DNA of 15,570 nt from Anaerolineaceae bacterium. Its GTDB lineage: Bacteria; Chloroflexota; Anaerolineae; Anaerolineales; Anaerolineaceae. Position numbers and translations under genes: made by a program. Of this stretch, positions 5,557 to 12,966 are shown in pieces. The notes beneath the pieces were generated by a model. It was given only the letters and a program-made list of their open reading frames with translations. It had not been told where the DNA came from and made no database searches. The stretch lies in NCBI GenBank assembly GCA_003542325.1, contig DPKV01000141.1:1-15570 (forward strand). Reading direction: 5' to 3'. Within the stretch, counting starts at the first letter, position 1; each line of letters opens with the position of its first letter.

Positions 5557-7656
5557 TCATTTCGAGTCAAGGATCATGCGGGCATCCAATACCAGCGCAC
5601 CTTGACCTTCCGGCAAAACCAACAGCGGGTTAACCTCAACTTCAGCAATGGATGGGTTATCCAGCGCGAGCTGGCTCAACCTTCCGATCACATCCACAAC
5701 AGCAGCCAGATCATAAATGGGACCGCCCCGGAAACCCTGGAGCAGTTGTCCCGCGCGTGTGGATTCGATCATTTCCCGCGCCTGCTGAGGTGAAAGCGGG
5801 GCAATGCCAAAACCGACATCCTTGAATAACTCTACCACCACACCGCCAAGTCCGAACATCATCAAGGGACCAAAAGTCGGATCCCGCCGCATCCCAATAA
5901 TGACTTCCAGACCTTTCGGCGCCATCTTCTCAACCAGATAGCCTTCAATAACAGCCATGGGCGCAGCCGCAGTAATCCCGGCCTGCATGGCACGGACTGC
6001 GTCAATTACATCCGATTCATTCGAAAGGTTCAGCGCAATCCCACCCAGGTCGGATTTATGCAGAATTTGCGGTGAAACCACTTTAACCGCTACGGGGAAA
6101 CCGATTTCCTGGGCAACTTTGGCGGCCTCATCAGCATTTTTCGCCAACGCACCGGGGATCAAATCCAGACCATAAGCCTCAAGGGCCGGTCGGGTTTCCG
6201 CCTCCCCCAATGCTTTCTGCGTCGCCGCATTCAGGACTCCCTGGACTTCATCCTTATGCACATCCGTAAACTGGAAGGGATTCCCATGGTCTTTCACCAT
6301 CCAGGACCGGTACCCTTGCATCGCGCCCAATACCTGACCCGGCACTTCTGGGAAGATGCTCATCGGCACATGGTTTTGATGCAGGACCTGGCGCGCTTCG
6401 GTCAGGCTTTGCTCCCCGACCATACAAGCCAGGACGGTTTTTTTTGTTTTTTCAGCCTGCTCCACAATCGCCCGGGCAACGTCACCGGAATTGACCAGCG
6501 CCTGCGGCACCAACATCGGCAACAATACATCCACCTCGGGATCATCGATCAGCGTTTCCAGACAGTGTGCAAACTCTGGCGGCTCTGCTCCACCCAGCAT
6601 ATCCACAGGATTGGATACCTGGGCACTGGGATTCAACTTCTCAGCGAGCTGCGCCTGTTTTTCCGGTGAGATGGCCGCCAGTTTGAACCCGTTCGCGTCC
6701 AGAGCGTCCGATGCCAGGGCCGCCGGGCCGCCGGCATTGGTAAAGATCGCCACCCGGTTCCCCTTCGGCAATGGCTGGCAGCTTAGCGCCCAGGCGACAT
6801 CAAACAAGGCCGGCAGGTCATCCACTTCGATGACACCAGCCTGCTTGAATGCAGCCTGGTAGGCGGCATAACTCCCGGCCAGAGACCCGGTATGCGAAGA
6901 GACAGCCTGCGCACCGGCATCTGAGCGACCGGCTTTGAGCAGCACAATCGGTTTCTCGCGGGAGACCCGTTGGGCTGTCCGGATGAACTTCTGCCCATCC
7001 TGGATACCCTCCACATACGCTGCAATGACCTTGACCGCGGGATGTGCCCCGAAATAGGCGATCATATCCGATTCATCCACATCCAGTTCGTTGCCAAGGC
7101 TGGCGAAGTGCGAAAACCCAATCCCTTTATCGGCGATATAATCCACCACACCCCCACAGACCGCGCCGGATTGCGAAAGAAAACCAATGGAACCCTTTAC
7201 CGGTAAGCCTTCAATAAAGGTGGTATTTAACCCGGTCAGCAGGTCCACGGTGCCGACACAGTTGGGTCCAATCAGACGCATTCCATATTCTCTGGCGATT
7301 TCGAGACATTCCTGCTCGAGCGCAACCCCGTTTCCGCCAACCTCCCGGAATCCACCGGAAATGATGACAGCAGCTTTAATCCCACGCTCCCCGCAGGAGC
7401 GGATCACATCCGGAGTCATGCCAGCGGGCAGAACGATCACAGCCAGTTCAACGGGGTCAGGTACTGCGGACACATCGGGATAGACCTTCATATCCAGAAT
7501 TTGATCGGCTTTGGGATTGACAGGATAGATCCCGCCTACATACCCATAGAGGGACAGGTTCTTGAGAATACCATAGCTCAATTTTCTGGGGTTCGAGGAA
7601 GCGCCAATGATTGCAACACCCGCCGGTGAGAAAAAGGGTGCCAGATCGGTCGTCAT
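5557..7656 (-). CDS. ADP-forming acetate/acyl-CoA synthetase, fused alpha-beta
   Basis: A 699-residue fusion of the alpha and beta parts of the NDP-forming acyl-CoA synthetase superfamily. It would convert acyl-CoA + ADP + Pi to acid + CoA + ATP, an energy-saving last step of fermentation. Residues 1-130 form the CoA-binding fold (VAIIGASSNPRKLSYG). The succinyl-CoA-ligase-like domains follow, with IGPNCVGTVD, FLSQSGAVCGG and SSHTGSLAGS, where His255 is at the position of the phosphorylated catalytic His. The C-terminal ATP-grasp part (about 470-699) has HKSDLGGI with His533, the second relay His of the beta subunit, and NPLLV near the end. There is no GNAT domain, so it is not the Pat-type protein acetyltransferase fusion. 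ATG 7656 has an AAAGGA about 10 nt upstream. It is the first gene of a two-gene unit with the YhfC-like gene. The acid substrate (acetate, branched-chain or aryl) cannot be read from sequence. Confidence 0.92.
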   Translation of the reverse strand: MTTDLAPFFSPAGVAIIGASSNPRKLSYGILKNLSLYGYVGGIYPVNPKADQILDMKVYPDVSAVPDPVELAVIVLPAGMTPDVIRSCGERGIKAAVIISGGFREVGGNGVALEQECLEIAREYGMRLIGPNCVGTVDLLTGLNTTFIEGLPVKGSIGFLSQSGAVCGGVVDYIADKGIGFSHFASLGNELDVDESDMIAYFGAHPAVKVIAAYVEGIQDGQKFIRTAQRVSREKPIVLLKAGRSDAGAQAVSSHTGSLAGSYAAYQAAFKQAGVIEVDDLPALFDVAWALSCQPLPKGNRVAIFTNAGGPAALASDALDANGFKLAAISPEKQAQLAEKLNPSAQVSNPVDMLGGAEPPEFAHCLETLIDDPEVDVLLPMLVPQALVNSGDVARAIVEQAEKTKKTVLACMVGEQSLTEARQVLHQNHVPMSIFPEVPGQVLGAMQGYRSWMVKDHGNPFQFTDVHKDEVQGVLNAATQKALGEAETRPALEAYGLDLIPGALAKNADEAAKVAQEIGFPVAVKVVSPQILHKSDLGGIALNLSNESDVIDAVRAMQAGITAAAPMAVIEGYLVEKMAPKGLEVIIGMRRDPTFGPLMMFGLGGVVVELFKDVGFGIAPLSPQQAREMIESTRAGQLLQGFRGGPIYDLAAVVDVIGRLSQLALDNPSIAEVEVNPLLVLPEGQGALVLDARMILDSK

Positions 7657-7701
7657 GGAATGGTTTTCCTTTCAATTCAGGATGGGTCAGATTACTGAGA
7701 T

Positions 7702-7707
7702 ATTATA
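7702..7707 (-). promoter_or_regulatory. -10 box of the acyl-CoA synthetase operon
   Basis: On the minus strand this reads TATAAT, about 45 nt before ATG 7656, giving a leader near 38 nt. No good -35 hexamer is visible. Two direct copies of CTGAGAT (7695-7701 and 7709-7715, 14 bp apart) bracket the box and could be a regulator site. The promoter is divergent to that of the helicase operon. Confidence 0.5.
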
Positions 7708-7748
7708 CCTGAGATGTCCTCACGACCCGCTCATCAATGGTTTTCGAA

Positions 7749-7754
7749 TATAAT
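7749..7754 (+). promoter_or_regulatory. -10 box of the helicase-nuclease operon, leaderless
   Basis: A perfect TATAAT ends 6 nt before ATG 7761, so transcription is expected to begin at or within a base of the start codon. No Shine-Dalgarno sequence precedes the ATG and no -35 box is clear. The same arrangement occurs at dinB (631-644). Confidence 0.55.
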
Positions 7755-7760
7755 TGCATT

Positions 7761-9884
7761 ATGGCACTCACACCGGAACAAACCCACCTTCTGGATATCT
7801 CCCATCATGCAAAAGTATTCCTGCAAGGTTCAGCGGGTACGGGGAAAACGACCGGCGGAACGCTTTGGCTGAAAAAACTGATCCAATCCGGAATTCCCGC
7901 CCACGAAATCCTGATCTTCGTTCCGCAGCGCACGCTGGCCGCGCCCTATGATCGCTGCCTGCAGGATGAACCCGGCCTTGCGCAGAGCCTGGTGACCACC
8001 ATGACCCTCGGCGGCCTGGCCCGCAGGATGGTGGAGTTGTTCTGGCCGGTTGTCAGTCCGGCCTCAGGTGTGGCTTTTCCCGACCAACCCCCGCAATTCC
8101 TCACCCTGGAAACCGCGCAATATTATATGGCGCATATCGTCCTCCCCCTGATCGAAAAGGAGGGCTTTTTTGCCAGCCTGACCATCAACCGCAACCGGAT
8201 CTACTCCCAAATCCTCGACAACCTGAATAAGGCTGCCATCGTCGGGTTCCCGATTGATGAGATCGGCCCGCGGCTGAAATCAGCCTGGGTGGGTGAACTT
8301 GACCAACTCAATGTCTATGACGACGTGCAGGAATGCGTCAACCGCTTCCGCAGCTACTGCCTGTCCCACAACCTGCTTGACTTCTCCCTGCAGGTTGAGC
8401 TCTTTCAAAAGCACCTTTGGTCCTCACCCCTTTGCCGCAACTATCTGACCCGGTCTTATCGCCATTTGATTGCGGACAACGTCGAAGAGGATACACCCAT
8501 TTCCCACACCATCCTCCAGGAATGGCTGCCGGATTTCGATTCCGCCCTGGTTATCTTTGACGAGGATGCCGGTTATCGGTTCTTCCTCGGGGCGGATGTT
8601 GAAAGCGGCCTGGCGCTCAGAAAAACGTGTGACGAACAAGTGAAATTTTCAACCCAACTGGTCAACTCACCGGAAGTGCAGGCCCTCAGAACAGGCCTTC
8701 AATCCACAATCGCCCATCTTTCAGGCAATACCAGTACCTCAACCATACCGGATTTTAAAGCCGTGACTACGGCTCTGGGAACCCCCGCTGAAAACCCTCG
8801 TTTCTTCCCGGTCATGATCCATTGGGTGGCAGACCAGGTCCGGCAGTTGATCGATTCAGGGGCTTCACCCGGAGAGATCGTCATCCTCGCGCCATTCATG
8901 TCAGATGTGCTCCGGTTCAGCCTGGCCAACCAGTTGGACACGCTGGAGATCCCATACCATTCCCATCGACCTTCGCGGCCTTTGCGGGATGAACCGACCA
9001 CTCAGACCCTGCTGACTTTGGCATCTGCAACGTTTCCCGAATGGAGACTTTTTCCCAAGCGGATCAACCTGGCATTTGCACTGATGCAGGCGATTGATGG
9101 TTTGGACCTGGTCAGGGCGCAATTACTGACCGCCTATGCCTATGAAGAGCAAACGCGGGAATTTCCCCTCAAACCCTTTGAGGCCGTTCCGAGCGAAGTC
9201 CGTGACCGGATCACTTACCAGGCCGGTGAACGCTATGACCGGCTGCGGGATTGGCTCGCAGAAAAAACGCCGGAAGATTCACAGAATCTGGACTTTTTCT
9301 TGAATCGTCTCTTTGGCGAAGTTCTCAGCCAGCCCGGATACGGCTTCAACAATGACCTGAACAGCGCCAACATTGCCGCTGTCCTGATCGAATCCATCCA
9401 AAAATTCCGTTGGGCAATGGATACACCAGCCGGGAACAATGATCTCTCGATCAGCAAAGAGTATATCCAGATGGTTATGGAGGGCGTCATCGCAGCCCAA
9501 TATATCCAATCCTGGCAGCAAGATCATCAGGATTCGGTTTTTCTGGCCCCGGCGTACACTTTTTTAATTCGCAACCAGGCTGTGGATTACCAGTTCTGGC
9601 TGGACATTGGCAGCCCAAGCTGGTACCAGCGGCTGGACCAGCCCCTCACACAGCCCTATGTCCTTTCACCGCAATGGCAGCCAAGTCAAACCTGGAATGC
9701 GGAAGATGAACTGGCCGCGGCGCACGAAACGCTCAGCCGGTTATCGCTGGGCTTACTAAACCGCTGCCGGAAAAAGGTCTTCCTGGGTCCGAGTGATATG
9801 GATGTAAGCGGATATGAAAACCGCGGCCTGCTGCTGCGGGTTTTTCAGCACGTATTGCTGGAAGCCCGGAGGAGGTCCCGATGA
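7761..9884 (+). CDS. UvrD/AddB-like helicase-fold protein with degenerate ATPase motifs
   Basis: A 707-residue SF1-type helicase relative, first gene of the resection operon. Walker A is intact (FLQGSAGTGKTT, Lys29), and the next strand is ILIFVPQRTLAAPY (motif Ia region). Motif II should read DExQD, but here it is ADNVEEDTP (238-246), with Asn240 at the position of the catalytic Glu. The motif III region, normally GDxxQxIYxFRGA, reads FDEDAGYRFFLGAD (266-279) and lacks the Gln. The second RecA-like domain is recognisable by IVILAPFMSDVLRFSLANQL and a motif VI remnant, LLNRCRKKVFLG. No nuclease domain follows. I infer a structural partner like the inactive helicase half of AddB rather than a motor; ATP binding may remain. 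ATG 7761 is preferred over ATG 7737 because the latter would include the TATAAT box in the coding region and add eight unlikely residues. The gene overlaps the next by 4 nt. Confidence 0.8.
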   Translation: MALTPEQTHLLDISHHAKVFLQGSAGTGKTTGGTLWLKKLIQSGIPAHEILIFVPQRTLAAPYDRCLQDEPGLAQSLVTTMTLGGLARRMVELFWPVVSPASGVAFPDQPPQFLTLETAQYYMAHIVLPLIEKEGFFASLTINRNRIYSQILDNLNKAAIVGFPIDEIGPRLKSAWVGELDQLNVYDDVQECVNRFRSYCLSHNLLDFSLQVELFQKHLWSSPLCRNYLTRSYRHLIADNVEEDTPISHTILQEWLPDFDSALVIFDEDAGYRFFLGADVESGLALRKTCDEQVKFSTQLVNSPEVQALRTGLQSTIAHLSGNTSTSTIPDFKAVTTALGTPAENPRFFPVMIHWVADQVRQLIDSGASPGEIVILAPFMSDVLRFSLANQLDTLEIPYHSHRPSRPLRDEPTTQTLLTLASATFPEWRLFPKRINLAFALMQAIDGLDLVRAQLLTAYAYEEQTREFPLKPFEAVPSEVRDRITYQAGERYDRLRDWLAEKTPEDSQNLDFFLNRLFGEVLSQPGYGFNNDLNSANIAAVLIESIQKFRWAMDTPAGNNDLSISKEYIQMVMEGVIAAQYIQSWQQDHQDSVFLAPAYTFLIRNQAVDYQFWLDIGSPSWYQRLDQPLTQPYVLSPQWQPSQTWNAEDELAAAHETLSRLSLGLLNRCRKKVFLGPSDMDVSGYENRGLLLRVFQHVLLEARRRSR
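9868..9876 (+). promoter_or_regulatory. Strong ribosome binding site of the second helicase gene
   Basis: GGAGGAGGT lies 4 nt before ATG 9881, inside the 3' end of the preceding gene (coding for its terminal Arg-rich tail). This near-perfect anti-Shine-Dalgarno match contrasts with the absence of any such site at the first gene, and should give strong initiation of the motor subunit together with ATGA coupling. Confidence 0.75.
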
Positions 9885-12130
9885 GCAGGGGCGTTGTGCA
9901 ACTCCGTCCTGGCCAGCAAAGCATCCTGCGGTACAAATCCGGCCGAATGGGGGTCAGCGCAGTTCCGGGATCCGGAAAGACCTGGACCCTTTCCTGCCTC
10001 GCGGCCAATCTGATTAAGGAAGGCGCAATCAATCCCGATCAGGAAATCCTGATCGTCACCCTGGTCAATGCAGCCGTGGATAATTTCTCCGCCCGGATCT
10101 CTGCCCAACTCCAGACGGCAGACCTGCTCCCAGGATTGGGCTACAGAGTGCGGACCCTGCATGGGTTGGCAAATGACATCGTCCACGAAAAACCCGACCT
10201 GGCAGGGTTGAGCACCGGCTTCCAGATTATCGATGAAATGGAAACCACCCGGATTAAACACAATGTCGCCGTGAGCTGGCTAAAATCTCATCCCGATTTT
10301 CTGGAACCTTATTTGGATTATGAGGTCAATCAGCAAAAGAAAATCTATGAAGACCCGCGCAACCTGCCATTGATGGTCGAAGCGATCGCCACGGCCTTCA
10401 TTCGCCTGGCGAAAGACCGGGAATTGACACCCATTGGATTAATGAAGACCCTTGCGAACAGTCCCATCCCGCTGCCCCTGGTCGAAATGGGCGCGGAAAT
10501 CTACCGGGAATATCAGGATGCCCTGAATTATCGGGCCAGTGTGGATTTTGACGACCTCATCCGTTTGGCTTTACGCTGCCTCCGTTCCGACCCCGCCCTG
10601 GTCCAGTCTCTGCGCAATCGCTGGCCTTATATTCTGGAAGATGAAGCTCAGGATTCCAGCTTATTGCAGCAGGAAATCCTTTCCTTGCTGGCAGGGGAGA
10701 ACGGTAACTGGGTCCGGGTTGGCGATCCAAACCAGGCTATCTTCGAAACCTTCACAACTGCCAGCCCCCAATTCTTATTGGATTTCATCAACCGCCCGGA
10801 TGTTGACTCCCAATCGCTGCCGGAAAGCGGCCGGTCCACCCTCTCGATCATCCACCTGGCCAACCAGATGATCACGTGGACCCGGGAGAACCACCCCAAC
10901 CCGGAAGTGCGCCAGGCCCTTAATCTGCCGTTGATCCTGCCTACTCCAGCCGACGATCCTCAACCCAATCCTGTGGATTGCCCGAAGTGTATTAACCTTG
11001 TAGAGCAAAACTTCTCCTCTGACCAGGAAGTACGTTACGTAGTGGACCTGGTGGAAGCCTTCCTTGAGGAAAACCCGGACAAGACAATTGCCATCCTGGC
11101 CCCCCGAAACCAGCGCGGTTTTAAGTACGTCCAGGAGCTGGAACGCCGGCAAATTCCGTTTGTGGATAGCCTGCTGCGGTCGACCTCCGCAACACGCCTT
11201 TCCGCATCCGCGATCTACTACATTTTGAACTACCTCGGCGATCCAAGGTCAAGTAAAAAACTATCGAAAGCTTATAAAGTCTGGCGCAGGGCGGAGCGAG
11301 AGGATGAGGAACATTGGCCGTTCAATGAGCAAATCGCTAATTTGATCAAGAATTGTAAACGGGTGGAAGATTATATTTGGCCGCGTCCCACGGACACCTG
11401 GTTGGAGGATGTCGAAATTAAATTCGAAAACCCGGCTAGGATCATTGATGAGCTAACCGAATTCCGCGAGGTTATTCGCCGCTGGCACGGCACCATCTTC
11501 CTCCCCATTGACCAGCTGATCCTGACCATTGCCCAGGATCTATTCCTGACACCAGCCGAACTTGCCCTGGCGCATAAACTTTCCGTCCTGCTGCGTCAAT
11601 TTGCCACATCACACCCGGACTGGCGTTTGCCGGAATTCACCGATGAGATCAAACAGATCGCCGATAATCAACGCCGATTTCTGGGATTTTCCGACGAAGA
11701 CAGTGCGTTTAATCCGGATCTCTATCCGGGACAGGTGGTCGTCGCCACCATGCACAAGGCAAAAGGCCTTGAATGGGACGCCGTTTTCCTGACGGCGGTC
11801 AACAATTACAACTTCCCTTCGGGGGAAAAATACGACCAGTTCCAAAGCGAAAAATGGTATGTCAGAGACCATCTCAACCTGGAAGCGGAGACTTTGGCAC
11901 AACTCCTGACCTTGTTGGATGACCATCCCATGGATTGGTACCTTGAAGGACAGGCCACGTTGGAAGCCCGGCAGGATTTCATCCGGGAACGATTGCGATT
12001 GTTATTCGTGGGGATCACCCGGGCCCGCCGCTGGCTGACCATCACAACAAATGCAGGCCGAAACGCTAATGGGAACGTCCCAGCCCGGGCTCTATTGGAA
12101 CTCATCAACCTCCAAAAGGATAACTTATGA
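9881..12130 (+). CDS. UvrD/AddA-like SF1A DNA helicase without nuclease domain
   Basis: A 749-residue helicase with a complete motif set, expected to move 3'-5' on single-stranded DNA using ATP. The Q-motif-like RPGQQSILRY (9-18) precedes Walker A AVPGSGKT (27-34, Lys33). Then come motif Ia (IVTLVNAAVDNF), the THG-like segment RTLHGLAND, motif II ILEDEAQDSS (Asp254, Glu255), motif III VGDPNQAIFETF, motif IV region TIAILAPRNQ, motif V VVVATMHKAKGLEWDAVFL (Met624) and motif VI LLFVGITRARR (708-718) with the Arg finger. AddA and RecB carry a PD-(D/E)XK nuclease domain of several hundred residues after motif VI; here the protein stops about 30 residues later. Overlaps of 4 nt (ATGA) on both sides couple its translation to the helicase-like gene upstream and the nuclease gene downstream. 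By itself it would be called UvrD/PcrA-like; context suggests the motor of a split AddAB-type complex. Confidence 0.9.
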   Translation: MSRGVVQLRPGQQSILRYKSGRMGVSAVPGSGKTWTLSCLAANLIKEGAINPDQEILIVTLVNAAVDNFSARISAQLQTADLLPGLGYRVRTLHGLANDIVHEKPDLAGLSTGFQIIDEMETTRIKHNVAVSWLKSHPDFLEPYLDYEVNQQKKIYEDPRNLPLMVEAIATAFIRLAKDRELTPIGLMKTLANSPIPLPLVEMGAEIYREYQDALNYRASVDFDDLIRLALRCLRSDPALVQSLRNRWPYILEDEAQDSSLLQQEILSLLAGENGNWVRVGDPNQAIFETFTTASPQFLLDFINRPDVDSQSLPESGRSTLSIIHLANQMITWTRENHPNPEVRQALNLPLILPTPADDPQPNPVDCPKCINLVEQNFSSDQEVRYVVDLVEAFLEENPDKTIAILAPRNQRGFKYVQELERRQIPFVDSLLRSTSATRLSASAIYYILNYLGDPRSSKKLSKAYKVWRRAEREDEEHWPFNEQIANLIKNCKRVEDYIWPRPTDTWLEDVEIKFENPARIIDELTEFREVIRRWHGTIFLPIDQLILTIAQDLFLTPAELALAHKLSVLLRQFATSHPDWRLPEFTDEIKQIADNQRRFLGFSDEDSAFNPDLYPGQVVVATMHKAKGLEWDAVFLTAVNNYNFPSGEKYDQFQSEKWYVRDHLNLEAETLAQLLTLLDDHPMDWYLEGQATLEARQDFIRERLRLLFVGITRARRWLTITTNAGRNANGNVPARALLELINLQKDNL

Positions 12131-12966
12131 TCCTCTCGGCTGATTTCACTTTTTCCCAATCGAACCTTCAGGATTATCGCGATTGTCCCTATCGGTTTTA
12201 TCTGCGCTATGTCCTGCATACCCGCTGGCCGGCTCTGGTCGTGGAAGATGCCCTCAAATTCGAGCAGCGCGGCCAAAGCGGCGCACGCTTTCACCGTCTT
12301 GTCCAGCAATGGCTGCTGGGGGTTCCGGAAGACCGCCTCCACGCATTAGTGACGGGTGATCCAGACCCCGACCTGGGTCAATGGTGGGAGAATTTTCTGG
12401 AGGCCATCCCACCCTTGCTGGACGGAGAGCGCTTCGTTGAAACCACCCTTGCCACTAATCTGGCGGGCCACCGCGCACTCGCGAAATACGATTTGGTCCT
12501 CGTCCAGCCGGACGGACGCCTCATTATTTACGACTGGAAAACTTCCCAGAAAAAACCCCGTCAGGATTGGCTGGAAGACAGGGTGCAAACCCGGCTTTAC
12601 CAGTTCATCCTGGCTTGTTCAGGAGGTGTGTTAACGAACCGGGCAATGGTGACCCCGGATCAGATTGAAATGCGCTATTGGTTTGCGCCTAACCGGACTG
12701 CTCCGATCACGCTCACTTATAACACCGATCGATTCGAACAGGACAGGGACTATTTCACCGACTTAATCAATGAAATTACAGACAAACCGGCCGACTCCTT
12801 CTTTCGAACCGCTGACGAAGCCCTTTGCCGGTTCTGCGTTTACCGTGCTCACTGCGACCGCGGCACCCTCGGCGGTGATCTTGAAGACCTTGAAGATTCT
12901 GACCGGCAGCCTGAAGGATTTGAGGACCTGCTTGATTTTGACCAGATCAGTGAGATTGAATTTTAA
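12127..12966 (+). CDS. Free-standing PD-(D/E)XK nuclease with AddB-like iron-sulfur cysteines
   Basis: A 279-residue nuclease of the RecB/AddB/Cas4 type. SQSNLQDYRDCPYRFYLRYV (10-29) is the typical AddB nuclease-domain start, with Cys20. Catalytic core candidates are His56 (GARFHRLVQQW), Asp122 (AKYDLVL), the Asp-x-Lys pair Asp136 and Lys138 (IIYDWKTS), and the downstream QTRLYQF helix (Gln154, Tyr158). Near the C-terminus LCRFCVYRAHC supplies Cys234, Cys237 and Cys243, which with Cys20 give the C...CxxCx5C pattern that holds a 4Fe-4S cluster in AddB and Cas4. The last 30 residues are strongly acidic and end DFDQISEIEF, recalling the acidic SSB tail that ends in Phe. ATG 12127 overlaps the previous stop by 4 nt, with AAAAGGA 6 nt upstream. 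The gene overlaps recJ by one base (TAATG). Cas4 is an alternative by fold, but there is no CRISPR context. Confidence 0.88.
   Translation: MILSADFTFSQSNLQDYRDCPYRFYLRYVLHTRWPALVVEDALKFEQRGQSGARFHRLVQQWLLGVPEDRLHALVTGDPDPDLGQWWENFLEAIPPLLDGERFVETTLATNLAGHRALAKYDLVLVQPDGRLIIYDWKTSQKKPRQDWLEDRVQTRLYQFILACSGGVLTNRAMVTPDQIEMRYWFAPNRTAPITLTYNTDRFEQDRDYFTDLINEITDKPADSFFRTADEALCRFCVYRAHCDRGTLGGDLEDLEDSDRQPEGFEDLLDFDQISEIEF

Noticed and set aside
5557..7656. Reading the acyl-CoA synthetase as a Pat-type protein acetyltransferase
   Set aside because: The GNAT domain is absent; residues 1-699 are accounted for by the CoA-binding, ligase and ATP-grasp parts.
7737..7760. Earlier ATG for the first helicase-like gene
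   Set aside because: It would place the TATAAT promoter box inside the coding sequence and add eight unlikely residues. ATG 7761 fits the motif spacing of SF1 helicases better.
12127..12966. Reading the nuclease as a CRISPR Cas4
   Set aside because: The fold and cysteines are shared with Cas4, but no cas1, cas2 or repeat array is present, and the helicase neighbours fit the AddB nuclease better.
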